Source: a virus
Reading direction: 5' to 3' (one strand)
IMG/VR virus record: IMGVR_UViG_3300031539_000055
Coordinates: 1-48,660 of that record
Length of the DNA stretch: 48,660 bases
A program made the translations under genes and the position numbers. Shown here in pieces: positions 6,157 through 14,844 of the stretch (the first letter of the stretch is position 1; every line of letters begins with the position of its first letter). The notes under the pieces were generated by a model. That model was not told the origin of the DNA. It saw only the letters and a program-made list of their open reading frames with translations, and did not search any database.

Positions 6157-6533
6157 GGTAGACGACTCTCCACAGTGTAGCGCCACCTCTCCAGCTCCTG
6201 GAGGCGTTGCAAGATCACGAGCTGATTGCCGATGATCGTGTTCACGGTTGTGGTCGATGGCATGATCTGTTCCAGCCTCGATGTCCTGTCATCAATCCTG
6301 CGCGTCCAGACGAAGCCGCCGATGATCGCGGCAGCTACCAGCGTGCACAGCACCTTCATCGCGCCGCCCCACAGGCGCTTGCCGTTACCGTTACCGCTGC
6401 CGCCCTTCTTGGTGGCCTCCAGAAGTTCCCGAGTCGTCTTCGCCTCTGCCCTTACCTCTCGCAGCAGTTCCGCGATGGGATCCAGGTCTCCGGCGTGCAG
6501 GCGGGTGATCCGTTCACGCTCTGACTCGCCCAT
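6153..6533 (-). CDS. Membrane protein with single TM segment
   Basis: A 126-residue protein starting MGESERERITRLHAGDL. A charged N-terminal half (to about residue 45) is followed by a Gly/Asn-rich spacer (GGSGNGNGK), one hydrophobic segment (VLCTLVAAAIIGGFVW, about residues 60-75) and a helical C-terminal domain. The start at 6533 was chosen because GGGAAGG lies 9 nt upstream; an ATG 9 nt earlier sits against that site. It overlaps the gene before it by 20 nt. The layout resembles small phage proteins of lysis regions. Function unknown. Confidence 0.65.
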   Translation of the reverse strand: MGESERERITRLHAGDLDPIAELLREVRAEAKTTRELLEATKKGGSGNGNGKRLWGGAMKVLCTLVAAAIIGGFVWTRRIDDRTSRLEQIMPSTTTVNTIIGNQLVILQRLQELERWRYTVESRLP

Positions 6534-6678
6534 TGGAAGCATCCTTCCCTCGACGGTCGAGGCAGTAGTATGTGCGGATCTCCTGCAAGAGCGCACGCCA
6601 TTCCACCACCACCTGGACCACGGCGGGCGGAACCTCCCTATCTGGCGGTGTCATTGGCTTTCTCCGTTCGGGCACCAT
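6514..6678 (-). CDS. 54-residue hypothetical protein
   Basis: Starts MVPERRKPMTPPDREVP, with GGAG 8 nt before the ATG at 6678. A second ATG in frame at 6654 also has GGAG before it, giving 46 residues. The remainder (VVQVVVEWRALLQEIRTYYCLD) looks like an amphipathic helix. Just upstream a 14-codon frame (6682-6726, MLRVFNLPIPIFGV) without a good ribosome site may be chance. Confidence 0.5.
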   Translation of the reverse strand: MVPERRKPMTPPDREVPPAVVQVVVEWRALLQEIRTYYCLDRRGKDASNGRVRA

Positions 6679-6733
6679 GGCTCAGACTCCGAAGATCGGG
6701 ATGGGCAGGTTGAAGACGCGCAGCATGGTCGGG

Positions 6734-7162
6734 TCACTCGGTAGGAGGCTTCAGGTGGGGCCGCCGCGTCGTGCGACCACCCGTATGCCCGCTCGATCCC
6801 TCACCTGCCTTGGGTCCCGAAGGACCCTTCTCGCCCAACTGACTGAACGAGCCCGCAGGGCCGCTTGCCCCTGGATCACAGGGTCCGGGTCCCATCACAC
6901 CCGTGGTCCCGGGGGTGCCCACCTCGCCAACCTCTCCCAACTGCCCCACAGGGCAGCCAGGGCCCGTCTGCTCCACGTAGATCGAGGCCACCGCCGGCTC
7001 GACGGGCAGTCTGATCCCCCGAGCAGCCTCGTACGCTGCCGGGTCGCCCTCCACCCCGTAGAGGGTGCCGTTGTTGAGCAGCTCCGTCAGCTTCTGGGCC
7101 GTGGTCAGGTCGGTGACCATCAAGAGCACCCGGCCCTTCAGCTTCACATGGTATAGGATCAT
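6734..7162 (-). CDS. Tail-associated protein with short collagen-like segment
   Basis: A 142-residue protein. Residues 1-63 are globular (MILYHVKLKGRVLLMVTDL...). From about residue 64 to 130 it is Gly-rich with irregular Gly-x-x triplets (GTPGTTGVMGPG, GASGPAG, GEKGPSGPKAG), ending in a basic tail (RTTRRPHLKPPTE). Irregular collagen-like triplets suggest a short trimeric stalk, as in other phage fibre accessories. It follows the giant adhesin and an 82-residue gene and may cap or help fold the fibre. Confidence 0.6.
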   Translation of the reverse strand: MILYHVKLKGRVLLMVTDLTTAQKLTELLNNGTLYGVEGDPAAYEAARGIRLPVEPAVASIYVEQTGPGCPVGQLGEVGEVGTPGTTGVMGPGPCDPGASGPAGSFSQLGEKGPSGPKAGEGSSGHTGGRTTRRPHLKPPTE

Positions 7163-7172
7163 GATGCCCTCC

Positions 7173-7421
7173 TCAGATGAGCTTCGCGTACCGCCAGTCC
7201 TGCGGGATGCGCTCCTCGAACGTTACGAGCCCAATGTGGCCCGCAGCCGTCAGCAAGGCCACCGTCTCGGCCCTGCCTTCCTCCGTGAACTCGTGGCCGA
7301 GCAGTCCGCGCCGGTCCTTCACGCCCTCGGCCTCGTACAGCACCTCCACCCGCACGCCCACGAGCGTCTGCCCCTGGTAGGCTGCCGCTACCGCCGCCGG
7401 TCCCACGATGTAGAGTCTCAC
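7173..7421 (-). CDS. 82-residue hypothetical tail-region protein
   Basis: MRLYIVGPAAVAAAYQGQTL... is a small mixed alpha/beta protein without recognisable motif, 9 nt downstream of the giant adhesin gene and 10 nt upstream of the collagen-like gene. The location suggests a distal tail accessory role such as a chaperone. No family recognised. Confidence 0.6.
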   Translation of the reverse strand: MRLYIVGPAAVAAAYQGQTLVGVRVEVLYEAEGVKDRRGLLGHEFTEEGRAETVALLTAAGHIGLVTFEERIPQDWRYAKLI

Positions 7422-7430
7422 GTTTCCTCC

Positions 7431-10400
7431 TTAGACCAGCAGCGGATACAGCCGCTTCAGTTGCGCGTGGGCCAGTACCACGTCAGCCGGGTCGAGCGCC
7501 CTAGCCCACTCGATCACGTCGCCGATGTCGTCATCGTGGCCGTGGCCCGTGATCGCCAGCCGGATCGCGCCCAGCGTCTGCTCCGTCAGCGTCGTCGTGC
7601 CTGCGGGGGCGCCAGTTGTGCCCTCCGCCGCACCGTCCACGTAGACCGTGAGCGTGGTCATGTCCCACGTGATCGCCACCGAGCGGTAGCCGATGCCTGG
7701 GGCGGTATTGTTGCCGCTTGAGTAGACCGTCCCGGCGTCGTTCCGCACTCCCGCCTTGAACTTCTCGTCCGTGGTCAGCGCCAGGTAGATGTAGGGCTCG
7801 ATCGCACCCGGCACCGAGGCGCTCCAGATCACCCGCGTCGGCACGCCCCGGTTCGCTACGCTCGGCGCGGCCAGCGGAATCTGATACCACGTCAGGTCGT
7901 CCCAATAGCCGAAGCCGGGGTTCACGCACCACGGACGCATCGTGCGGTTCGAGCTGCTCGTCTCCCGCACCCCATAAGCGTTCATGGAGAGCGCAACCCC
8001 AGGCAGGGGGCTCTGCATATAGTTCCCGCCAGCAGTCGTGTAGACGGCCGCCGCCGCATACAACTCGCGCAGCCGGGTGCGGAACATCTGCCACAGCCCC
8101 TCGGTCGTGCCCACAGCCGCCGGGCTGGCGTATGCGCTGCTCTCGGTGAGGCTCTGCATCCACATGGAGTACGTGCCCCGGTCGGTGTACTGCCCCGGGA
8201 CGTACATGTAGAGGCAGCTCGCGTCGGTCTCCAAGAGCGCCTGCATCGTGGCGAGCGACTTCTCGGCACCGGAAGAGGAGACGCACTTGGTATGGGCGGA
8301 GTTGGCCGTTGCGTTGGTGCCCGCGTAGGCGACCTGCGCCGAGGCCCATGCCACCGGCAGGGCGAGCGTTCCGCCGAATGCACCGTCAAGGGTTGTGTCC
8401 TCGGCGGTCCCGTTGACGCTCAGGCCCACCGCGTCGATGGCGCCACTGGCGGCTTGGTGGAACCGCACCGAGTACCGATCCGACAGTGCCAGCGCGACCG
8501 TCCAATAGCCCGTGACCTCACTCACGCCGTTGTGGTAAGCGATCACCAGCCGAGCGGCGGCGGCCTCATAGTAGAGGCGAATGGCCGCCGTTGCTCCCGC
8601 GCCGTTTCCAAGGTTCCAGAACGTCCGGGCAGTGCCCTGGTTCGGCAGATCGCCGACGATCCCCTCCACGAGGTACGTCGCCGCCTGCGGGAGCGCGGAG
8701 TAAGCGTCCACGAACGAGTCGGCTGCCCTCACCTCGCTGGCGTCGAGGATGTCCTGCGGAGGGATGGCGTCGTTGAAGGCGTTGGCCCGGTAGAGGTACA
8801 TCGTCCCGACGCCCGGACAGACGAAAACAAAGTTCGCGTTGGCTCCCAGAACGCCCGCGGCGTTGAACGCGACCTGGTAGTAGCCACGCCCGGCGGGCTG
8901 CACAGAAAACAGTACGCCTGCACCGACGGCTGTGGACAGCACCGGCACCCCGGCGGTCCACGTCACGGTAACGTCGTGCCGCCACGCGGGTGTGTTGGCG
9001 TCATAGAGCCTGAGTGCACTCACCGGAGCGGTTCCTGCCCGGATGTAGAAACTCAGCGCCTTAGTCGCGTCACCCGTGAAGCCGATAATTCGAGATCTCG
9101 CATCCGCGCCCAGCACCGAACCCGTCAGCAGGTAGGCCCCCGTACCACCGAGAGGGTCGCCCTGCCCGGCGGTGACGCCGCAGGTCCCCTCCTCGGTCCA
9201 CGCCGCCAGATCGTCACTCGTGACGAGGTTGATGTACGCCCTTCCGAGCAGCGTCGTCCGGTACGTCACCCCGTCGTTCGCCGTCCACGAGTGGTTGTCC
9301 CGCAGGTGCCCCGCCGGGGCCGTGCGCGTCAGGTAGTCCACCCCGTCGTAGTACCTCGCCACGCCCGCCCGCGAGAACGTCTTGCGCGCCAGGTAGCGCC
9401 CGCGCCCGATCCGCTCCACGTCGCTCAGCGTCAGGTCTGCGGGGATGCGCCCGTCGTACCATTGCAGCGCGCCCGTCACCGTACCGTCCACGTCCGCGAG
9501 CTGCATGCCGGGGTGGTAGTGCGCGATGTCGGGCTGGGCCATGGCCCGCATCGTGGCGAGGGACTTCTCTGCGCCGCTCGCCGACTTCCACGAGCTGCAC
9601 CCAGAGTTGGCCGTGGCGTTGGCGCCCGCGAAGGCGACCACGTTTGCGTTCCAAGCCACCGGGAGTGCGAGCGTAGCCGCGAACGCACCGTCAAGCGTCG
9701 TGTCCTCGGCGGCCCCGTTGACACTCAAGCCCACAGAGTCTATCGCGCCGCTCGCCGCCTGATGGAAGCGCACCGCGATCTGGTCAACCAGCGCCAAGGT
9801 GACGGTCCAGTATCCCGTTACCTCAGAGACGCCGTTGTGATAGGCGATCACCAGACGGGCCGCAGCGGCCTCGTGGTAGAGCCGGATGCCTGCCGTCGCG
9901 CCGTCCCCGTTCCCGAGGTTGGCGAACGTCCTGGCCGTGCCCTGATTCGCCAGGTCACATACCACGCCCTCATAGAGGTGCGTCGCTTCCTGTGGCGTCG
10001 TCAGGCTGAGCGGCGTCGTCAGGCTGTCCGCCGTCGTGGCCTCGCTCGCGGCTAGCACGGACTCCGGTGGGACCAGCTCCTCGTACAGCGTGGGCCGCCA
10101 CACGTAGATCGTCTCCGTGCCTGCGGCATCCCAGGAGGCCGTGCCCGTGGCGTCGCACAGGTTCACGTAGACCAGCGAGTCCACCGTCACCTGCGAGGAG
10201 CCGAACAGCCGGAGCCTGATCCAATCGTCGGCCCGCACCACGCCGATCTTGCGCGTGTACCCGGCCAACCCCTCAGACGCCAGCAGCGCTCCGGTCGTCA
10301 GGTTGATCGCCGCTCGGTTGACCACTCCGTCTGTCGCGTTGTAGTAGGAGAGCGCCGCGTAGTCGTGCGTCCCGGGCTTCAGCCACACCTCGCCCGACAG

Positions 10401-13127
10401 CGGACCAATGGCCGTGTCCGAGGCGAAGCTGATCTCGTGTACGGCGTTCCCGATGTCAGCCGTGAGTAGGGCCGCCGTCGTGCCGCCGCCCGGATCAGCC
10501 TCAGCCACGCTCGTAATGACGATATTGGTCGGCGTCCAATCCGCCAGCGCTGCCGTCATCTTGTTCGTGTAGGCCCGCTCCAACAGCGTCACGAGGTAGT
10601 CCGCGCTGTCGTTGGCCCGCATGAAGTGCTTGTTCCGCAGCTCACCGCTCGCCGCCGCGCGCACTACCTGGTCCGCGTAGATCTGCGTGCCCGTGTCCGC
10701 CCTCGCGAACGTCGGCCTGATGATCTTCGTCGTCGGGCAGTCGGTGTCGTTGTACTGGCGGTCGTAGGTCGTCGCCCCGCCAGCCGACTCCGACAGCGTC
10801 CACCAGTGGTCGGGGTAGGGTGCTCCGCTCTGCGTGCCCCAATCGCGTTCATCGGTGGGCAAGCAGGCGTTGAGCTGCGCGATGGTGGGGACGTTGGACA
10901 CCCACAGGCGCGTGTCGTCGATCAGGCCCTTGAAGTAGCCTGCCGCGTCGTTGTTCGAGCCCGCCGTCATGTTCGTCGCGCCCACGGGCGTCCACACGTA
11001 GGCAGGGATGGCAGAACCCGAGAACGCCAGCGTCACCTCTGCGGGCGTAATCAGCCGTCCACTTTCCTCTTCGAGTGATGCCAGCCCGACCTTCAGCCGA
11101 TCCGCATCAGCCGCGCCCGCTCCGTCGAACAGGACCCACGCCATGTACCACGTATCGCTCGCCAGCGCCGTTGCGTATTCTGCTATGGCGGCAGCGGCCC
11201 CGTCCCACAGCGTGACCGTCAGCTTTGCGGTGGCTCCGATGCTGATCTGGTACTGCTTCTTCGAGTCGTCGGCCACGTCCCAACGCGCCTCAATGACCTG
11301 AGCCGCCGCTGGGGCCATCGTGCTCGTCTTGAAATACACCACCTTGGCGAAGGCCACGGCACCATTGAGCGCCTTGACCTCGCCGAACGAAACGGTGTCG
11401 TTCACGCCGTCGAAGTACCGCGCACCGTTCCGCGTCCACCGCTCGAAGGCACCTTTGCCGTGGCGCCCGTCGTCCACGTAGGCAGGGGTCCCGGTCCAGG
11501 TCGCCGTGAGGCCCGCGATCATCTCCGTTCCGTTCCCGTCGAAGGGCCACCAGTAGGTGAGGCCCGCGGGGTTGGGCTCGTTGATGAGGTCGGCTGCGGC
11601 CTCGGCGGCGGTCAGAGCCTTGCCGTTCCAGATGCGGATGTCGTCGAGCTTGCCGTCGAAGGTGACAGAACCAATTGCTGCCCCCACCGTATATCCAAGG
11701 GCCGACCCTCGAAGTGCCACGGGAATGACCCCCGTGACGGTGGGTGCGGCCGTGGCCACGGCACCGTACCGCCCCGTGACGGAATCGTAGGTGGCGTAGT
11801 AAAGTGCGAGCGTGCCGGCGTTGTAGGTAACGATGCCCTTGTACCGCGCTCCGGCGGACTGCGGCACCGCAAATATGACGTAGTTCGCCGCGTCGTTCCC
11901 GGCGTCGGACACATAGACGCGGATTCCGGTCGCGGTGACCCGTGCTACCAAGAACTGATTGTCGGCAGTATCCCATCTTCCGACGATGACTGGACTCACG
12001 GCCACCTCGTCCGACTCCCACGCGATGCCCCAGGAGGCTGCCGTGAGTCCATCGGCCCCTGCCCCTGGGTCCGCCGTCGTCAGGTAGTTGCCCGACGAGA
12101 TGTCCACGCGCCCCGTGGCCGTGCCCGCCAGCATGTCGGTTGCCGCGCTGTACGTCTCCGCCTGGATCGCCGTGCCCGCCGCGTTGCCCCCGACGTGCAG
12201 CACGAGGTTCTTGCCGTGCCGCGCCATCCAGCCGTCGTCACCGGCCAGTGCCATTCCGGCCCCGGCGTTGAAGCGGTCGGTGATTGGGTTCGCGGAGCCG
12301 CCGTTGTCGGTGATGAGGAGATTGACCGCGCCCTCAACATGGACCGAGGACCCGTACTGCGCCCCGACCTGAGCCGAGTAGCTGCCGGCGGTCAGCGGGT
12401 CCGGGATCATCTCCACGTCCGTCTCCAGCACCGTATCGCCGTTCGTGTCGGCGTAGGCCGTCAGCACTCCACCGCAGAAACGCACGCCCCAGAAGGTCGG
12501 AGTACCAGCCACGAACGGCACGACCAGCGCCACCGCGTAGGTGTCCACCCCGTTCACGAGGTAGCAGGTCAGTTGCGTACCTGCGTTCTTGGTGAACATG
12601 ACGCGGGAGCCCACCCCAAGGTACAGGTCGAGCAGGCAATGCTGGTGCCCGTCGTCGTAGTCCCAATCGGGGATGAACCACGCCGACATAGTCCAGTTGT
12701 TCGGTGGGAACGTGGCCGGCACTGCCCACCGAAGGTTGCAGCCCACGTCCACCTGCACGCCATATTCGGCTGCAAGATTCGTTACCCCAGCCAGCGAGCG
12801 CGCATCGAACACGTCCGAGCCGTCGTGGATCTTCACCGCGGCCATCACGGTGAACGGCGCCGCCAGGCTGACGGGCGCGTCGGCGATCTCCACCCGGTCG
12901 TCCCCGCCGAACGTCAGCGCCCGGGGCCACGCGGTCCACGTCGGGTCGGCCGCGTCCGCGCCGACGCCGGAACCCAGGATGCCGTCCACGCCGAGCGCAC
13001 GGCTCTCGGCCAGGTCACCGTCAGCCGTCTCTACGGGGATGTAGTGGCGGATGATGTCGGCGTCGTAGGGTAGCGTCATCCGCGTCTTGCGGTGCGGGTG
13101 CCAGGGGCTGCGGAGTGAGGTCAGCAT
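7431..13127 (-). CDS. Giant lectin-domain tail adhesin (1898 residues)
   Basis: A very long protein with several concanavalin A/LamG-like jelly-roll domains. Signatures include FDGKLDDIRIWNGKALTAAEA, FKGLIDDTRLW and, near the C-terminus, TLTVYVDGAAEGTTGAP. N-terminal residues DADIIRHYIPVET probably attach to the tail. A block of about 150 residues occurs twice, at about 1050-1200 and 1485-1634, with NQGTARTF, IAYHNGVSEVTGYWTV and SGAEKSLATM conserved. Such lectin arrays bind cell-surface glycans, so this is the likely receptor-binding protein. The ATG at 13127 lies 4 nt after the upstream stop; an ATG at 13079 is an alternative. No catalytic domain is evident. Confidence 0.8.
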   Translation of the reverse strand: MLTSLRSPWHPHRKTRMTLPYDADIIRHYIPVETADGDLAESRALGVDGILGSGVGADAADPTWTAWPRALTFGGDDRVEIADAPVSLAAPFTVMAAVKIHDGSDVFDARSLAGVTNLAAEYGVQVDVGCNLRWAVPATFPPNNWTMSAWFIPDWDYDDGHQHCLLDLYLGVGSRVMFTKNAGTQLTCYLVNGVDTYAVALVVPFVAGTPTFWGVRFCGGVLTAYADTNGDTVLETDVEMIPDPLTAGSYSAQVGAQYGSSVHVEGAVNLLITDNGGSANPITDRFNAGAGMALAGDDGWMARHGKNLVLHVGGNAAGTAIQAETYSAATDMLAGTATGRVDISSGNYLTTADPGAGADGLTAASWGIAWESDEVAVSPVIVGRWDTADNQFLVARVTATGIRVYVSDAGNDAANYVIFAVPQSAGARYKGIVTYNAGTLALYYATYDSVTGRYGAVATAAPTVTGVIPVALRGSALGYTVGAAIGSVTFDGKLDDIRIWNGKALTAAEAAADLINEPNPAGLTYWWPFDGNGTEMIAGLTATWTGTPAYVDDGRHGKGAFERWTRNGARYFDGVNDTVSFGEVKALNGAVAFAKVVYFKTSTMAPAAAQVIEARWDVADDSKKQYQISIGATAKLTVTLWDGAAAAIAEYATALASDTWYMAWVLFDGAGAADADRLKVGLASLEEESGRLITPAEVTLAFSGSAIPAYVWTPVGATNMTAGSNNDAAGYFKGLIDDTRLWVSNVPTIAQLNACLPTDERDWGTQSGAPYPDHWWTLSESAGGATTYDRQYNDTDCPTTKIIRPTFARADTGTQIYADQVVRAAASGELRNKHFMRANDSADYLVTLLERAYTNKMTAALADWTPTNIVITSVAEADPGGGTTAALLTADIGNAVHEISFASDTAIGPLSGEVWLKPGTHDYAALSYYNATDGVVNRAAINLTTGALLASEGLAGYTRKIGVVRADDWIRLRLFGSSQVTVDSLVYVNLCDATGTASWDAAGTETIYVWRPTLYEELVPPESVLAASEATTADSLTTPLSLTTPQEATHLYEGVVCDLANQGTARTFANLGNGDGATAGIRLYHEAAAARLVIAYHNGVSEVTGYWTVTLALVDQIAVRFHQAASGAIDSVGLSVNGAAEDTTLDGAFAATLALPVAWNANVVAFAGANATANSGCSSWKSASGAEKSLATMRAMAQPDIAHYHPGMQLADVDGTVTGALQWYDGRIPADLTLSDVERIGRGRYLARKTFSRAGVARYYDGVDYLTRTAPAGHLRDNHSWTANDGVTYRTTLLGRAYINLVTSDDLAAWTEEGTCGVTAGQGDPLGGTGAYLLTGSVLGADARSRIIGFTGDATKALSFYIRAGTAPVSALRLYDANTPAWRHDVTVTWTAGVPVLSTAVGAGVLFSVQPAGRGYYQVAFNAAGVLGANANFVFVCPGVGTMYLYRANAFNDAIPPQDILDASEVRAADSFVDAYSALPQAATYLVEGIVGDLPNQGTARTFWNLGNGAGATAAIRLYYEAAAARLVIAYHNGVSEVTGYWTVALALSDRYSVRFHQAASGAIDAVGLSVNGTAEDTTLDGAFGGTLALPVAWASAQVAYAGTNATANSAHTKCVSSSGAEKSLATMQALLETDASCLYMYVPGQYTDRGTYSMWMQSLTESSAYASPAAVGTTEGLWQMFRTRLRELYAAAAVYTTAGGNYMQSPLPGVALSMNAYGVRETSSSNRTMRPWCVNPGFGYWDDLTWYQIPLAAPSVANRGVPTRVIWSASVPGAIEPYIYLALTTDEKFKAGVRNDAGTVYSSGNNTAPGIGYRSVAITWDMTTLTVYVDGAAEGTTGAPAGTTTLTEQTLGAIRLAITGHGHDDDIGDVIEWARALDPADVVLAHAQLKRLYPLLV
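8224..8676 (-). repeat. Second copy of the ~150-residue lectin module
   Basis: It encodes the stretch from about EGIVGDLPNQGTARTF to SGAEKSLATMQALLETD of the giant adhesin, homologous to 9526-9981 in both protein and DNA. Edges are approximate. This points to an internal duplication in the adhesin gene. Confidence 0.75.
9526..9981 (-). repeat. First copy of the ~150-residue lectin module
   Basis: It encodes EGVVCDLANQGTARTF through SGAEKSLATMRAMAQPD. The match to the copy at 8224-8676 is strongest in IAYHNGVSEVTGYWTV and FHQAASGAID, and weaker at the ends. Edges are approximate. Confidence 0.75.
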
Positions 13128-13131
13128 GGGT

Positions 13132-13611
13132 CTATGCCTTGAACGTGATTGCGATGTCGTCCAGCGTGGCGTCCGTCACCGCCGGGGCCACCACCGTCAG
13201 CCAGTCGCCGGCCACCAGCGCTACCGCCGCGCCTGTTGTCACGAACGTGGCCGTAGTGGCACCCAGCGCGAACGTGATCGTGCCCACCGGGGCGCCGTTG
13301 AGGTTGACCGTGAACACGGCCGCCCCCGTGGCAGCCGTCAGCGCCTTGGCCTCCGAGCCCGCGAAGTCGTCGGCCAACGTGAGCGCCCGCACCGCCACGA
13401 ACTTCAGCACCACCTCAGAGCCCATCGGTCGGCCCGGGAAGAAGCCCGTGATGTCGTAGGCTACCAGCGTCGCGGCGATCTCCGCCAGCAGGTCCGTGAA
13501 GATCGAGTCGGGGAAATTGCGCAGCCCCGTGTCCGCGTTGATGTCGTTGTACCCACGCCCGTCCGTGCCGATGAACATGGCGGCGGTGTAGGTGTGCCCG
13601 TTGAGCACCAT
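13132..13611 (-). CDS. Distal tail/baseplate structural protein
   Basis: A 159-residue protein starting MVLNGHTYTAAMFIG at the ATG 2 nt after the upstream stop. The first part (GRGYNDINADTGLRNFPDSIFTDLLAEIAA) is followed by a beta-rich C-terminal domain (LADDFAGSEA...FTVNLNGAPVGTITFALGATTATF...GDWLTVVAPAVTDATLDDIAITF). That C-terminal pattern recurs in tail and baseplate proteins of many siphoviruses. It lies just before the giant adhesin gene and may form its attachment platform. Exact family not named. Confidence 0.7.
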   Translation of the reverse strand: MVLNGHTYTAAMFIGTDGRGYNDINADTGLRNFPDSIFTDLLAEIAATLVAYDITGFFPGRPMGSEVVLKFVAVRALTLADDFAGSEAKALTAATGAAVFTVNLNGAPVGTITFALGATTATFVTTGAAVALVAGDWLTVVAPAVTDATLDDIAITFKA

Positions 13612-13613
13612 GG

Positions 13614-14474
13614 TCAGAAGTCCTCGGTCAAAGAGTATGCCTGCCCCATCCACGCCCAATACGGCTCCTCGAGCGCCGACAACTCGCGCAACGTGGCCGG
13701 GAACGAGCGCCGGTGCAGGTGGTAGGTGTCCGCCGGGTTGTAGAGGAAGAAGAACTGCTCGTCGAGCCCGTGGCGGCGCGTGATCTCGAACAGGTACACG
13801 AGCGCCTCGTCCGCCGGCACCACCTCCAGCCGGAAGTTGAGCGCGCGCCGCTCGGGCCGCGTCAGGAAGAACCGTCGCCCTCCTGGCATCTCGCTCACCA
13901 CCGTGCCGGTCATCCAGCCCAGCGTCAGGCCGGTGCTGAAGTTGACGGTAGGCGGATACCCTGAACCGACCCACGCGCGCCCCATGTCCACGTACCCTGC
14001 CGCGTTGGTCGTGTCGTCGATCTCCACACGCACGTACCGCCCCAGCGTATCCGCGGGCACCACAAGGATGTAGTCCTGCCGATAACCGGCCAGCCGATCC
14101 GTCTCCGCCAACTTGCCGTCCCAGAACCCGGGCGCACCAAAGAGCAGTACGCCGTCGGGATAGATCAGCGGGTATGCCGTCAGCCACCCGGAATCGTAGG
14201 TGGTGGTGGCGAAGTTGCTCACCGTCGAGACGCGCACCCGGATCAGCGCAGCCAGCGTCATGGAGTGCTTCAGCACGGCCACCACCCGGATGGGATAGCC
14301 GGTCAGCAGGTCGGCGTCGAACTTCGTGGACCCCACCGTCGCGTCCGTCGAGCGCGCCACCTGGTCGAGGTACCGCGTCTTCAGGTTGTTGAGCGGCAAC
14401 GTGGCAACGTAGGACCCGTTCGACAGCGTCGCACCGTCGAGGAAGTTCGGGTAGCTGAACATGCAGTTGCTCAT
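13614..14474 (-). CDS. Tail structural protein
   Basis: A 286-residue protein starting MSNCMFSYPNFLDGATLSNG. The fold looks beta-rich, with strands such as YPIRVVAVLKHSMTLAALIRVRV and GRYVRVEIDDTTN that resemble a galactose-binding-like beta sandwich. The second half has LTLGWMTGTVVSEMPGGRRFF and NFRLEVVPADEALVYLFEI. Proteins of this kind lie between the tape measure protein and fibre genes in phages with this tail order. It overlaps neither neighbour but is closely spaced. The role in distal tail architecture is inferred. Confidence 0.65.
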   Translation of the reverse strand: MSNCMFSYPNFLDGATLSNGSYVATLPLNNLKTRYLDQVARSTDATVGSTKFDADLLTGYPIRVVAVLKHSMTLAALIRVRVSTVSNFATTTYDSGWLTAYPLIYPDGVLLFGAPGFWDGKLAETDRLAGYRQDYILVVPADTLGRYVRVEIDDTTNAAGYVDMGRAWVGSGYPPTVNFSTGLTLGWMTGTVVSEMPGGRRFFLTRPERRALNFRLEVVPADEALVYLFEITRRHGLDEQFFFLYNPADTYHLHRRSFPATLRELSALEEPYWAWMGQAYSLTEDF

Positions 14475-14481
14475 CGCGCTC

Positions 14482-14838
14482 TCACCCCCAACACGTCAGC
14501 GTAACTGACTCGTTCGCCGCGTCCGTCATGATCCCAAGCACCAGGAAGTTCTTGCCCGCCGTCAGCCCGTACCGCGAGTGCTCCAGCTTGATCGTGTCCC
14601 CCAGGTCGATGGCCGCCGTCGTGGCCGTCAACGCAATGACCAACTCCAACCTGTCGCGCTTCACCCCACGCACCGTCTGCCGCCGCGTAGCCTCAGTCAG
14701 CCCATCAGCCGCCGTGGTCAGGCACGACTCCTCCACGGTCTGCGGGGCCAGTCGGTGCGTCACAAGCACGGCCAGGTCCTCCGCGATGGCCTCACGCCAT
14801 TCAGCCGAAAGGAACGCCACACGGGCCGGGGTCGGCAT
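14482..14838 (-). CDS. Tail protein, unknown subfamily
   Basis: A 118-residue protein (MPTPARVAFLSAEWREA...). The C-terminal pattern GDTIKLEHSRYGLTAGKNFLVLGIMTDAANESVTLTCWG is one I associate with distal-tail proteins encoded after the tape measure gene. The start lies 6 nt after the stop of the glycosyltransferase-methyltransferase gene. Assembly role inferred from position only. Confidence 0.65.
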   Translation of the reverse strand: MPTPARVAFLSAEWREAIAEDLAVLVTHRLAPQTVEESCLTTAADGLTEATRRQTVRGVKRDRLELVIALTATTAAIDLGDTIKLEHSRYGLTAGKNFLVLGIMTDAANESVTLTCWG

Positions 14839-14844
14839 ACTACG

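Noticed and set aside
6682-6726. 14-codon frame MLRVFNLPIPIFGV
   Set aside because: No clear ribosome site and too short to separate from chance; mentioned under the adjacent gene only.
8292-10055. Open frame of 587 codons on the plus strand
   Set aside because: It is antisense to the giant adhesin, rich in Arg/His/Pro/Val as expected of a shadow frame in GC-rich DNA, and has no domain or ribosome site.
11460-13073. Open frame of 537 codons on the plus strand
   Set aside because: Also antisense to the adhesin; composition is that of a shadow frame and no neighbours on that strand are real genes.
13132-14187. 351-codon minus-strand frame
   Set aside because: Only the last 159 codons (from 13611) form the tail protein; the upstream part is an out-of-frame shadow of the 286-residue tail gene.
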